A stretch of DNA of 64,000 nucleotides, taken from Klenkia sesuvii (GTDB taxonomy: Bacteria; Actinomycetota; Actinomycetes; Mycobacteriales; Geodermatophilaceae). Below, one piece after another: positions 33,698-41,899 of the stretch. Below the pieces are notes generated by a model. That model saw only the letters and a program-made list of their open reading frames with translations, was not told the origin of the DNA and did no database searches. Position 1 is the first letter of the stretch. Every line of letters starts with the position of its first letter. Location of the stretch: assembly GCF_037083825.1 (NCBI RefSeq), contig NZ_JBAPLU010000005.1:124001-188000 (forward strand). Reading direction: 5' to 3'. A program made the position numbers and the translations under genes.

Positions 33698-35016
33698 CGG
33701 GCGGGCGGCTCCAGCAGCGCCACGCACTCGACGTGGGCGGTCATCGGGAAGGCGTCGTAGGCCCGCAGCCCGGTCAGCCGCCAGCCGGCCTCGGCGAACA
33801 CGGCGACGTCGCGGGCCAGCGACGCCGGGTCGCAGGCCACGTAGACGACCGCGCGGGCCCCGGCGTCGGCCAGCACGGCGCTCACCTCGCGCCCGGCGCC
33901 GGACCGCGGGGGGTCCAGGACGACGACGTCGGGCGGGCCGTCGAGCTCGGCGAGCAGCTCGGCCAGGCCCTCGGCGTCGACGTCGCCCTGCCAGACCTCG
34001 GCCTGCGGCAGGTCGGCCAGGTTGTCCGACGCCGCGGCGCAGGCGCCGGGGTCGCCCTCCACGCACACCACCTGGCCCTCGGGGCCGACACCGGCGGCCA
34101 GCGACCCGCCGAACAGGCCGGCCCCGGCGTAGAGGTCGAGCACCCGCTCCCCCGGCGCGACGGCGGCGAACCCGGCGACCGCGCCCACGAGCGCGTCGGC
34201 CGCGGCGGGGTGCACCTGCCAGAACCCGGTGCCCTCGACCTGCCAGTCCCGGTGCCAGGCCTTGCGCTCGGCGCGGGTGCCGCTGGCCGCGGCCCCGGTC
34301 GCCCGCACGACCTTGGTGGCCTGCGGGTGACCGCGGCGGTCCAGCGTCGTGGTGGTCACCCCGCCCACGGAGTCCACCGCGACGTCGACCGCGCCCACGC
34401 CGTCCCAGCGGCGTCCGAGCACGGCCTCGACCGCCGGCTCGACGGTGATGGGGCAGTCCTGCAGCACGACGACGTCGCGGGAGCGGTGCGGGCGCAGCCC
34501 GGGGCGGCCGGACCGGTCGACGGCGAAGCGGGCCCGCGAGCGCCAGCGCAGCGGACCGCCGGGCAGCTCCTCGACGTCCAGGGAGACGTCCAGGCCCGCC
34601 AGGCGGGCGAACTGCTCGGTGACGACGTCGCCCTTGAGCCGGCGCTGGGCCTCCGGTGCGACGTGCTGCCAGTCGCACCCGCCGCACGCCCCGGGGCCCG
34701 CCGCCGGGCAGGGCCGGTCGACGCGGTCCGGGGAGGGGTCGAGCACCTCGACGGCGTCGGCCCGGCAGTAGCCGCGGTGCCGGTCCTCGGTGACCAGCGC
34801 GACCACCCGCTCCCCCGGCAGCGCGTGCCGCACGAAGACGACGCGGCCCTCGTGGCGGGCGACGCAGTGCCCGCCGTGGGCGACCGGCCCGACCGTCAGC
34901 TCGACCCGCCGACCGGTCCACCCAGGACGAGCTTCTCCCGGCGTGCCGGTACGGCCCTCGTCCTGGGGCCCGCGGCGAGCCTGCGAGCCGTGTTGGGGAC
35001 GGGGGTCATCGCTCAC
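33694..35016 (-). CDS. TrmA/RumA-family 23S rRNA or tRNA uracil-5 methyltransferase
   Basis: This 440-residue protein has an N-terminal TRAM domain (RRVELTVGPVAHGGHCVARH). A Cys set for a 4Fe-4S cluster follows (PCPAAGPGACGGCDWQH plus LQDCPI). The SAM-binding core is RVLDLYAGAGLFGGSLA and VLDPPRSGAGREV; the catalytic cysteine is in VYVACDPASLARDV. It methylates C5 of a uridine; the exact RNA site cannot be told from sequence. The GTG at 35016 overlaps the end of the upstream permease gene by 11 bases. Mycobacterial Rv2689c occupies the same position. Confidence 0.88.
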   Translation of the reverse strand: MSDDPRPQHGSQARRGPQDEGRTGTPGEARPGWTGRRVELTVGPVAHGGHCVARHEGRVVFVRHALPGERVVALVTEDRHRGYCRADAVEVLDPSPDRVDRPCPAAGPGACGGCDWQHVAPEAQRRLKGDVVTEQFARLAGLDVSLDVEELPGGPLRWRSRARFAVDRSGRPGLRPHRSRDVVVLQDCPITVEPAVEAVLGRRWDGVGAVDVAVDSVGGVTTTTLDRRGHPQATKVVRATGAAASGTRAERKAWHRDWQVEGTGFWQVHPAAADALVGAVAGFAAVAPGERVLDLYAGAGLFGGSLAAGVGPEGQVVCVEGDPGACAAASDNLADLPQAEVWQGDVDAEGLAELLAELDGPPDVVVLDPPRSGAGREVSAVLADAGARAVVYVACDPASLARDVAVFAEAGWRLTGLRAYDAFPMTAHVECVALLEPPAR

Positions 35017-37033
35017 GGGCGCCAGGGTCCTCGGCCAGACCGCGGCGGAGGTCACCGGGGGCCACCCCGGGCCGCAGGGCGTCCTCCCGGTCGCGGGAGC
35101 CCTCCAGCTGCCAGGGCACCGTGGTGATCATGACGCCGGGCTGGAACTGCAGGCGGGCCCGCAGCCGCAGCGCGCTCTGGTTGTGCAGCACGTTCTCGAA
35201 CCAGTGGCCCACCACGTACTGCGGCACGAAGACGACGACCAGCTCCCGCGGGCTGTCGCGGCGGATCTCCTTCACGAAGTCCAGCACCGGCCGGGTGATC
35301 TCGCGGTAGGGCGAGTCGAGCACGGTCAGCGGCACCGGGATGTCGTAGCGGTCCCAGTCGGCCTGCAGCGCCCGGGTGTCGGCGTCGTCGACGTTGACCG
35401 TGAGCGCGGTCAGCTGGTCGGGCCGGGTGGCCCGGGCGAAGGCCAGCGCCCGCAGGGTCGGCTTGTGCACCTTGCTGACCAGGACGACGGCGTGCACCTT
35501 CGAGGGCAGCGTGCGGGAGTCACCGCTGGGCACCAGCTGCTCGGCCACCTGCGTGTAGTGCCGGTTGATCTGCCGCATCAGCAGGTAGATGAACGGCATC
35601 ACGACGATGACGATCCAGGCACCACGGGTGAACTTCGTCAGCACGATGATCACGAGCACCACCGTGGTGATGGAGCCGCCGAGGGCGTTGATGACCTGTG
35701 AACGCCGCATGCGGGCCCGCTCGGCCCCCTCGACCAGCTTCATCTCGCGCTTCCAGTGCCGCACCATGCCCCACTGGCCGATCGTGAAGCTGGTGAAGAC
35801 CCCGACGATGTAGAGCTGGATGAGCCGGGTGGAGTCGGCCTGGAAGGCCACGATCATCACGACCGCGAACCCGGCCAGCAGCAGGATGCCGTTGCTGTAG
35901 ACCAGCTTGTCCCCGCGGGTGTGCAGCTGCTTGGGCATGTAGCGGTCCTGGGCGAGCACCGACCCCAGCAGCGGGAAGCCGTTGAAGGCGGTGTTGGCCG
36001 CCAGGATCAGCACCAGCGCGGTGGCCGCCTGGATGTAGAAGAAGCCCACCGAGGTGTCGCCGCCGAACACGGCACTGGCCACCTGCGCGATGACCGTGCG
36101 CTGCGGCTCGGTCTCGCAGTTCGCGAAGCCCTGGAGGTCGCAGGGGAACTCCGCGTACTTGACGCCGGAGAACAGCGCCAGCGCGGTGACCCCGGCGAAC
36201 ATGGCCGCCGCGATGCCGCCCATCAGCGCCAGCGTCGTGGCGGCGTTGCGCGACTTCGGCGGCCGGAAGGCGGGCACCCCGTTGGCGATCGCCTCGACCC
36301 CGGTCAGCGCGGTGCAGCCGGAGGCGAACGCGCGGAGCACGAAGAAGATGAGCGCCACCCCGGCGAGGTCGGAGTACTCGGGCTCGGGCGTGATGGTGTA
36401 GCCGGCGCTCTCGGCCACCAGCGAGCCGTCGGTGAAGAAGTACTCGATGAACCCGGTGACGACCATGACCAGGATGCCGGCGACGAACAGGTAGGTCGGG
36501 ACGGCGAAGCCCTTGCCCGACTCCCGCACCCCGCGCAGGTTGGCCGCGGCCAGGAACGCCACCAGCCCCACCGCGATGGCCACCCGGTGCTCGGCCAGCG
36601 ACGGGAACGCCGAGATGATGTTGTCCGTGCCAGACGCGACCGACACAGCCACGGTCATCACGTAGTCGGTCAGCAGCGCGCTGGCCACCACCAGCGAGGC
36701 GAACCGCCCGTGGTTGCGCGCCGCCACCTCGTAGTCACCGCCCCCCGAGGGGTAGGCGTGCACGACCTGCCGGTAGGACAGCACCACCACGACCAGCAGC
36801 AGGACGACGGCCACCGCCAGCCAGGGCGCCAAGTACAGGAACGCCGCCCCGGCCAGGGTCAGGACGATCAGGATCTCCTGGGTGGCGTAGGCCACCGAGG
36901 ACAGCGGGTCGCTGGCGAAGATCGGCAGCGCCAGGCGCTTGGGCAGCAGGGACTCCCCCGCCTTGTCGCTGCGCACGGGGCGGCCCAGGACGAGGCGTTT
37001 GGGGAGTTGCCCGAGGTCGGACAGCGAAGGCAC
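35006..37033 (-). CDS. APC-superfamily permease, KimA-like potassium transporter candidate
   Basis: This 675-residue protein has 12 or so membrane helices in an APC core (about 40-480). It begins LPKRLALPIFASDPLSSVAY, a motif shared with Bacillus KimA, then YPSGGGDYEVAARN in TM3, ALTGVEAIANGVPAF and AANTAFNGFPLLGSVLAQ. The C-terminal 200 residues are cytoplasmic (TLPSKVHAVVLVSKVHKPTL) like the regulatory domain of that family. KimA is a high-affinity K+ importer; here two TrkA/RCK genes lie divergently 150 bases away, which supports a K+ role. Family annotation as amino-acid permease is the alternative. GTG 37033 has TACCAT 6 bases upstream. Confidence 0.75.
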   Translation of the reverse strand: MPSLSDLGQLPKRLVLGRPVRSDKAGESLLPKRLALPIFASDPLSSVAYATQEILIVLTLAGAAFLYLAPWLAVAVVLLLVVVVLSYRQVVHAYPSGGGDYEVAARNHGRFASLVVASALLTDYVMTVAVSVASGTDNIISAFPSLAEHRVAIAVGLVAFLAAANLRGVRESGKGFAVPTYLFVAGILVMVVTGFIEYFFTDGSLVAESAGYTITPEPEYSDLAGVALIFFVLRAFASGCTALTGVEAIANGVPAFRPPKSRNAATTLALMGGIAAAMFAGVTALALFSGVKYAEFPCDLQGFANCETEPQRTVIAQVASAVFGGDTSVGFFYIQAATALVLILAANTAFNGFPLLGSVLAQDRYMPKQLHTRGDKLVYSNGILLLAGFAVVMIVAFQADSTRLIQLYIVGVFTSFTIGQWGMVRHWKREMKLVEGAERARMRRSQVINALGGSITTVVLVIIVLTKFTRGAWIVIVVMPFIYLLMRQINRHYTQVAEQLVPSGDSRTLPSKVHAVVLVSKVHKPTLRALAFARATRPDQLTALTVNVDDADTRALQADWDRYDIPVPLTVLDSPYREITRPVLDFVKEIRRDSPRELVVVFVPQYVVGHWFENVLHNQSALRLRARLQFQPGVMITTVPWQLEGSRDREDALRPGVAPGDLRRGLAEDPGARER

Positions 37034-37039
37034 GCGGCG

Positions 37040-37045
37040 ATGGTA
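37040..37045 (-). promoter_or_regulatory. -10-like TACCAT upstream of the KimA-like gene
   Basis: On the minus strand TACCAT precedes GTG 37033 by 6 bases, without a ribosome-binding site. The divergent spacer also has a CACCGG-T-CCGGTG palindrome at 37109-37121, closer to the ceoB side. Confidence 0.4.
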
Positions 37046-37185
37046 CGGACGCCACCGGCCACCCGGGTGCGACCGGCCGCACCCGACCCGGCGTCGTCGC
37101 CGCCCCGTCACCGGTCCGGTGTAACTTCCCCGCGGTACGCCCGGGCGGTCCACGCCGGGGCGCGGAGATCCCCTCGGGAGCGCAC

Positions 37186-37854
37186 GTGCACGTGGTCGTC
37201 ATGGGCTGCGGCCGGGTCGGGTCCGCCATCGCCCGGCGGCTGGAGGAGATCGGGCACAGCGTCGCGGTCATCGACCAGAACGCCGAGGCGTTCCGCCGGC
37301 TGGGCCCGGACTTCAACGGCCGCCAGGTGACCGGGCTCGGTTTCGACCGGCAGACCCTGCTCGACGCCGGCATCGACGCCGCCGGCGCCTTCGCCGCGGT
37401 GAGCAGCGGCGACAACTCCAACATCATCAGCGCCCGGGTGGCCCGCGAGACCTTCGGCGTCGAGCACGTCGTGGCCCGCATCTACGACTCCAAGCGCGCC
37501 GAGGTCTACGAGCGCATGGGCATCCCCAGCGTCGCGACGGTGCCCTGGACGGTCAGCCGTCTCATGCGCGAGCTCCTCAGCGTCAAGGTCACCGAGATCT
37601 GGCGGGAGCCCACCGGCAAGGTGCTGCTCATGCGGGTCACCGTCACCGACGGCTGGGTGGGCCGCCCGCTCGCCGACCTGGAGAAGGCCTCCGGCGCCCG
37701 GGCCGCCTGGCTGGTCCGGTTCGGCGAGGCCCAGCTGCCCCGCCCCACCACCGTGCTGCAGTCCGGTGACCACCTGGTCGTGGCCGCCACCGACGACATC
37801 GCCGCCGCGGTGCACGACGTCGTGGAGAACGCACCCGAGGGAGGGCAGCACTGA
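37186..37854 (+). CDS. ceoB: TrkA/RCK-family potassium uptake regulator, first copy
   Basis: This 222-residue cytoplasmic regulator has an RCK_N nucleotide-binding fold (HVVVMGCGRVGSAIARRLEE, VAVIDQNAEAF, VARIYDSKRAEVYERMG) and an RCK_C domain from about residue 140 (VGRPLADLEKASGARAAWL, LQSGDHLVVAATDD). TrkA proteins sense NAD(H), ATP or c-di-AMP and gate a K+ pore. No TrkH/TrkG pore gene lies nearby; the divergent APC permease is the only transporter. A GGGAG precedes the GTG. Its TGA overlaps the ATG of the second copy (TGATG). Equivalent to mycobacterial Rv2691. Confidence 0.9.
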   Translation: MHVVVMGCGRVGSAIARRLEEIGHSVAVIDQNAEAFRRLGPDFNGRQVTGLGFDRQTLLDAGIDAAGAFAAVSSGDNSNIISARVARETFGVEHVVARIYDSKRAEVYERMGIPSVATVPWTVSRLMRELLSVKVTEIWREPTGKVLLMRVTVTDGWVGRPLADLEKASGARAAWLVRFGEAQLPRPTTVLQSGDHLVVAATDDIAAAVHDVVENAPEGGQH

Positions 37855-38522
37855 TGCGCGTCGCCATCGTGGGCGCCGGGGCGGTGGGCCGCTCCATCGC
37901 CGGGGAGCTCCTGGGCAACGGCCACGCGGTCATGCTCCTGGAGAAGAACGGGGCCAAGGTGCGCGCGCGGGCCGTCCCGGGCGCGGAATGGGTGCAGGCC
38001 GACGCCTGCGAGGTCAGCGCCCTGGAGGAGGCGCAGCTGTCCACCTGCGACGTGGTCATCGCCGCCACCGGTGACGACAAGGCCAACCTCGTCGTCTCCC
38101 TGCTGGCCAAGACCGAGTTCGCGGTCAACCGGGTGGTCGCCCGGGTGAAGGACCCCCGCAACGAGTGGCTCTACACCGAGGCTTGGGGCGTCGACGTGGC
38201 CGTCTCCACCCCGCGGGTGCTGGCGGCGCTGGTCGAGGAGGCGGTGACCGTCGGCGACGTCGTCCGGCTGATGAGCTTCCGCAAGGGCGCGGCGAACCTC
38301 ACCGAGATCACCCTGGCCGAGGACACCCCCTGGGTGGGCCGCCCGCTGCGCGACGTCCCGCTGCCCCGCGAGACCGTGCTGACGGCCATCCTGCGCGGCG
38401 AGCGGGTCATCACCCCCTCGCCCGACGAGCCGCTTGAGGCCGGCGACGAACTGCTCTTCGTCATGCACGGCGACGTCGAGGAGGATTTGCAGGAGGTGCT
38501 GTCGGGGCGGCCCGTCGGCTAG
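37854..38522 (+). CDS. ceoC: TrkA/RCK-family potassium uptake regulator, second copy
   Basis: This 222-residue paralogue of the preceding gene has RCK_N (RVAIVGAGAVGRSIAGELLG, VVIAATGDDKANLVVSLLAK) and RCK_C (TPWVGRPLRDVPLPRETV, LEAGDELLFVMHGD). The canonical GxGxxG is GAGAVG. A tandem ceoB-ceoC pair is usual in actinobacteria and the two products probably form a hetero-octameric ring. The start ATG at 37854 shares a base with the upstream stop. The TAG stop is shared as CTAG 38519-38522 with the convergent DUF3159 gene. Confidence 0.9.
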   Translation: MRVAIVGAGAVGRSIAGELLGNGHAVMLLEKNGAKVRARAVPGAEWVQADACEVSALEEAQLSTCDVVIAATGDDKANLVVSLLAKTEFAVNRVVARVKDPRNEWLYTEAWGVDVAVSTPRVLAALVEEAVTVGDVVRLMSFRKGAANLTEITLAEDTPWVGRPLRDVPLPRETVLTAILRGERVITPSPDEPLEAGDELLFVMHGDVEEDLQEVLSGRPVG

Positions 38523-39319
38523 CTGTCGGCGGTGCGGTGGCGGTGCAGGCGGGCGACCACCCAGAGGGTGACGACGAGCGCCAGCCCCGTCACCGGCAGG
38601 CCGAGCACGAGCGACGCGGTGCCCAGCAGGGCGACCTCGTCCCGCCAGTACAGGAACCCCTGCACCGCGGCGCGCACCAGGAACGTGCCCGCCCACAGCA
38701 GGGTCAGCCAGCTGTAGGCGCGCACCATGCGCCGGTCGGTGCGCCAGTGCCGCTCGGCCGGCGCCTCGGCGGCCGCCGGGGTGTCCTCCTCGCCGTCCGG
38801 CGCCGGCTCGGCGGCACCCTCCCCGGCGCGCAGCACCGCGGAGCCGCGCTGGCGCACCCGACCGGCCAGCCTGCCCTTGATGCTGTGGTCGGCCATCGAG
38901 CCGAGGTGGCTCGGCGCCAGGAACTCCGCGGCCACCCCGACCAGCGGCCAGCGCACCAGCACCGAGCCCAGCAGCACGACCCCGAGCCCGGCGTTGCGGA
39001 CCAGCCCCAGCACGAAGAAGTCGCGCGCCTCACCGGAAACCCGCGCGATGGCCACCGCGATGGCCACGCCGATGAGGCCGCTCACCGCCTGCTGGACGGT
39101 CTCGCGGCGCAGCAGCCGCAGCCCGAACACCAGGACGGCGGCCCCCAGCGCGGCCCAGATGCCGACGGTCAGCCCGCCCAGGCCGTTGGCGACCACGAAC
39201 GCGACCGTCGGCAGGGAGACGTCGACCATGCCCCGCCAGCCGCCGAGCGAGTCCAGCACCAGGTGGCGGTCGACCACCAGCGACGAGCGCCCCGCCGGGC
39301 GCCCGGACGGCCGGCTCAC
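38519..39319 (-). CDS. DUF3159 membrane protein
   Basis: This 266-residue protein has about six hydrophobic segments: LPTVAFVVANGLGGLTVGIW, AALGAAVLVFGLRLL, AVSGLIGVAIAVAIARV, FVLGLVRNAGLGVVLLGSVL, TLLWAGTFLVRAAVQ and a C-terminal pair. A charged Ala/Glu-rich cytoplasmic loop (about 150-195) separates the halves. The family is conserved next to ceoBC and OB-fold genes in actinobacteria (Rv2693c-like) and has no known function. The GTG at 39319 overlaps the OB-fold gene stop (GTGA), so it is the last member of the leftward dut operon. Confidence 0.85.
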   Translation of the reverse strand: MSRPSGRPAGRSSLVVDRHLVLDSLGGWRGMVDVSLPTVAFVVANGLGGLTVGIWAALGAAVLVFGLRLLRRETVQQAVSGLIGVAIAVAIARVSGEARDFFVLGLVRNAGLGVVLLGSVLVRWPLVGVAAEFLAPSHLGSMADHSIKGRLAGRVRQRGSAVLRAGEGAAEPAPDGEEDTPAAAEAPAERHWRTDRRMVRAYSWLTLLWAGTFLVRAAVQGFLYWRDEVALLGTASLVLGLPVTGLALVVTLWVVARLHRHRTADS

Positions 39320-39693
39320 CCGAGGCCCAGCTCGTACCAGGGGTTGTAGATGACCTTGCGCCCCTCGAAGGAGGCGAAGCGGCCGCGCGCGGTGAGCGTG
39401 CGGCCGGGCTCGATCCCGGGGATCCGCCGGCGGCCCAGCCACACCAGCGTGACCGACCCCGACCCGTCGAACAGCTCGGCCTCCAGCGTCGGCACGGTCT
39501 CCCGGGGGGTGTAGACGACCGACCGGAGCCGGCCGGTGACCGCGACGACCTTGCCCTTCTGGCAGCTGCCGACCGGCTCGCAGCCGGCCGTGGCGACGTC
39601 GTCCTGCAGCTCCTGGGCGTCGATCGTCGCGTCGTCGGCGGTCAGCTTGGCCAGCGTCTTGGACAGCCAGCCCTTCGGACGGGTCTCGGTCAC
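39316..39693 (-). CDS. OB-fold nucleic-acid-binding domain protein
   Basis: This 125-residue protein has a single OB-fold: GKVVAVTGRLRSVVYTPRE, LEAELFDGSGSVTLVWLGRR, IPGIEPGRTLTARGRFASFE and KVIYNPWYEL. It is similar to the RecG-wedge/tRNA anticodon-like OB set. The N-terminal 40 residues carry a Cys pair (AGCEPVGSCQ). Its role is unknown; conserved between DUF3159 and DUF3710 genes (Rv2694c-like). The GTG at 39693 overlaps the DUF3710 stop. Confidence 0.85.
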   Translation of the reverse strand: MTETRPKGWLSKTLAKLTADDATIDAQELQDDVATAGCEPVGSCQKGKVVAVTGRLRSVVYTPRETVPTLEAELFDGSGSVTLVWLGRRRIPGIEPGRTLTARGRFASFEGRKVIYNPWYELGLG

Positions 39694-40400
39694 GCGTCCA
39701 GGGTAGGTCCGCCGCGCCGGCGGGCGGCGGCCTGCTGGGCGGCGACCTGCTCGGCCGCCTGGGGCGGGAGCGTCATGGGCAGCTGCTCGCGCACCGGCAT
39801 GGGGTCGGTGCCGCGGACGACGACGATCTGGCGGAACGCCTTCTCCAGCAGCTCACCGGCCTCGGGCGTCTCGGCCGCGGGGCCGCTGATCATGCCGCGC
39901 AGGAACCAGCGGGGGCCGTCGACGCCGACGAAGCGGGCAGCCCGGCGGACGGGCGCCGCCGGCGCGGTCTGGCCCGGCTGCGGCGGCGGGCTGGCCTGGA
40001 CCGAACCGGCCAGCTCGGGGCCGAAGGGGCCCTCCCGCTCGGTCAGCTGACCACCCTGCCCGCGGGCGCTGGTGGCCAGGTCGGCGCGCACGCCGTCCCA
40101 GATCCCGCCCGCCCGCGGCGCGGCGAAGGCCGACACCTGCAGCAGCGAGTCCCCCGACCGCAGGCTGGCCCCGACCACCTTCTGCGCCGCGTTCACGTCG
40201 ACCCGCAGCTCGGTGCCCGGCACCGCGGGGATGCGCAGCGAGCCCAGGTCGACGCGGGTGACGCCGTCCTCGGGCGCGTCGGCGACGTCGAAGGGGCCGG
40301 TCGTCTCGTCCTGCTCGCGCTCGCGCACCTGCGGTTCCGGGGGGACACCCCGCTCCCGCACGCTGCGCTCGATCCGGTTGCGCCGCCGTCCGAACGGCAT
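39690..40400 (-). CDS. DUF3710 protein
   Basis: This 236-residue actinobacterial protein has unknown function. It starts MPFGRRRNRIER (ATG 40400), then an acidic linker and the core VDLGSLRIPAVPGTELRVDV, LQVSAFAAPRAGGIWDGVRA and GVDGPRWFLRGMISGPA. It ends in an Ala/Gln-rich helix (QAAEQVAAQQAAARRR). The gene begins one base after the dut stop, so the two are coupled. The same order dut-DUF3710-OB is found in mycobacteria. Confidence 0.85.
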   Translation of the reverse strand: MPFGRRRNRIERSVRERGVPPEPQVREREQDETTGPFDVADAPEDGVTRVDLGSLRIPAVPGTELRVDVNAAQKVVGASLRSGDSLLQVSAFAAPRAGGIWDGVRADLATSARGQGGQLTEREGPFGPELAGSVQASPPPQPGQTAPAAPVRRAARFVGVDGPRWFLRGMISGPAAETPEAGELLEKAFRQIVVVRGTDPMPVREQLPMTLPPQAAEQVAAQQAAARRRGGPTLDA

Positions 40401-40401
40401 G

Positions 40402-40950
40402 TCAGGCCTGCCCCTCTGTCGTGGATGTGGTGCCGGCGCCGAAGCCACCGGTGGACCCGTGGCCGCCGGCGCCGCGGGCGGTGGCGGGCAACCCCGCCAC
40501 CGGGGTGAACACGGCGCGGACCACCGGCTGGACCACCAGCTGGGCGACCCGGTCGCCCCGGCGCAGCCGGATCGTGGTGGTCGGGTCGGTGTTGATCAGG
40601 TTCACCCGGATCTCGCCGCGGTAGCCGGCGTCGACGGTGCCGGGGGCGTTGACCAGGCTCAACCCGTGCCGGTGCGCCAGGCCCGACCGGGGGTGCACGA
40701 AACCGGCGTAGCCCTCGGGGATGGCCACCGAGACACCGGTGCCCACCAGCGCCCGCTGGTGCGGGGCCAGCTCGACGTCCTCGGTCACCGCGAGGTCGGC
40801 CCCGGCGTCGCCGGGCAGCGCGTAGGCCGGCAGCACGGCGCCGTCGGCCAGCACGACCGGGACCTGCACGACCGGGGCCTGCACGACCGGGACCTGCACG
40901 ACCGGGGCCTGCACGACCGGGACCTGCGGCGGGTCGGGTGGGGACGGCAC
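40402..40950 (-). CDS. dut: dUTP diphosphatase Dut with repeat-expanded N-terminus
   Basis: This 182-residue enzyme hydrolyses dUTP to dUMP, keeping uracil out of DNA. All five dUTPase motifs are present: PGDAGADLAV, HPRSGLA, NAPGTVDAGYRGEI, RGDRVAQLVVQPV and RGAGGHGSTGGFG at the C-terminus. Residues about 10-34 are five VPVVQ/APVVQ pentapeptides coded by 15-bp tandem repeats; other dUTPases have only one VPVV-like strand before the first motif, so the N-terminus seems expanded. GTG 40950 has TAGCCT 6 bases upstream, which supports translating the repeat. Confidence 0.92.
   Translation of the reverse strand: MPSPPDPPQVPVVQAPVVQVPVVQAPVVQVPVVLADGAVLPAYALPGDAGADLAVTEDVELAPHQRALVGTGVSVAIPEGYAGFVHPRSGLAHRHGLSLVNAPGTVDAGYRGEIRVNLINTDPTTTIRLRRGDRVAQLVVQPVVRAVFTPVAGLPATARGAGGHGSTGGFGAGTTSTTEGQA
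40851..40925. repeat. Five 15-bp tandem repeats inside dut
   Basis: The units alternate GCACGACCGGGACCT and GCACGACCGGGGCCT (a 30-bp higher-order period). The length keeps the frame, so copy-number change would lengthen or shorten the Dut N-terminus without killing the gene. Confidence 0.9.
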
Positions 40951-40956
40951 GGCCCG

Positions 40957-40962
40957 AGGCTA
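40957..40962 (-). promoter_or_regulatory. -10-like TAGCCT upstream of dut
   Basis: On the minus strand TAGCCT is 6 bases before GTG 40950. Its TAG is also the stop codon of the upstream gene, so it may be an internal promoter or chance. Confidence 0.3.
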
Positions 40963-41880
40963 GTGGTGCCCGGGGGCGCGCAGGTCGGCCAGGACCGCCT
41001 CGGCCAGCTGCACCGTCGCGCGACGGTTGCTGCGGGCGGCCAACCCCGCACCGAGCAGCAGCGGGGCGGCCGAGGAGACGTTGCGGGCCAGCCGGCGGGT
41101 GACCCGGCGGCGCAGGGCGTTGACCCCCGCGCTGCCCAGGGTGGCCAGCAGACCACCACCCTCCGGGCCCGACGCCACGGCCCGCTGGTGGGTCCAGCTG
41201 GTGAGGTAGGCGCCGGCCCGGGCCCGGGCGTCCCCGGGGGCCGGCCGGCCGTGCAGCTCGTGGAGCTCGCCGACGAGCACGACCTCCACGGCCGCGACGA
41301 GCACCGTCTCGGCACCGAGCTCGAGGGGCAGCGCGACCAACGACGGCGGGGCGAACCACTGCGCGGCGGTGAGCCCGCCGGTCGCCGCGCCGATGCCGGC
41401 GGTGACCCGGGCGGTATGGGCCACCAGCGCGTCGGCGATCGCGGCGTCGTCCATGCCCGGGTGGGCGGCGCGCAGCCGGTCGCCGTCGCGGATGGGCAGC
41501 CGCGGCGCGGCGGCGTGCAGCAGGTCGGTCAGGACGGCGGTGGGTCGCCAGCCGCCGTCCGTGCCGCTCCCCTTCCCGCTGTCCGTGCCGGCGTCCGTCG
41601 CCGTCCCGCCGTCGGGCGTGCGGGCGGCGCGGGCGGCACTGCCGACCGCGGCCACCACGTCGCGCAGCACGGCTGCGGCCCGGCCACCCCCGCCCGGCTG
41701 CTCGTCGGGTCGGCCGGCGGGCTGCTCGTCGGCCGGACGGTCGCCGAGCAGGCCGCCGACCGCGTCGGCGACGGCGCGGGCCGCGCGGGCCAGCGGGCCG
41801 ACGGGCTCCTCGGGCGCACCGGGGACCGGCCGGGGACGGGGGACGTCCCGGGCCGGCCCGGTGCGGGGCTCGTCGGCCAT
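40960..41880 (-). CDS. Hypothetical protein with membrane-associating helices
   Basis: This 306-residue protein has a disordered acidic/Gly/Pro-rich N-terminal 110 residues, then a helical region with hydrophobic segments (GIGAATGGLTAAQWFAPPSL, LPLELGAETVLVAAVEVVLV) and a conserved-looking GELHELHG. The pattern is reminiscent of EcsC-like proteins, but the match is weak by eye. It lies between DUF4193 and dut on the same strand; the stop at 40960 is only 9 bases before the dut start. The ATG at 41880 directly follows an in-frame GTG. Confidence 0.6.
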   Translation of the reverse strand: MADEPRTGPARDVPRPRPVPGAPEEPVGPLARAARAVADAVGGLLGDRPADEQPAGRPDEQPGGGGRAAAVLRDVVAAVGSAARAARTPDGGTATDAGTDSGKGSGTDGGWRPTAVLTDLLHAAAPRLPIRDGDRLRAAHPGMDDAAIADALVAHTARVTAGIGAATGGLTAAQWFAPPSLVALPLELGAETVLVAAVEVVLVGELHELHGRPAPGDARARAGAYLTSWTHQRAVASGPEGGGLLATLGSAGVNALRRRVTRRLARNVSSAAPLLLGAGLAARSNRRATVQLAEAVLADLRAPGHH

Positions 41881-41899
41881 CACCGTGGGGGTACCGCGG

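Noticed and set aside
37046..37185. Possible c-di-AMP (ydaO-type) riboswitch between the KimA-like and ceoB genes
   Set aside because: The spacer is only about 140 bases and I see none of the conserved ydaO blocks; only a small palindrome (37109-37121) is present.
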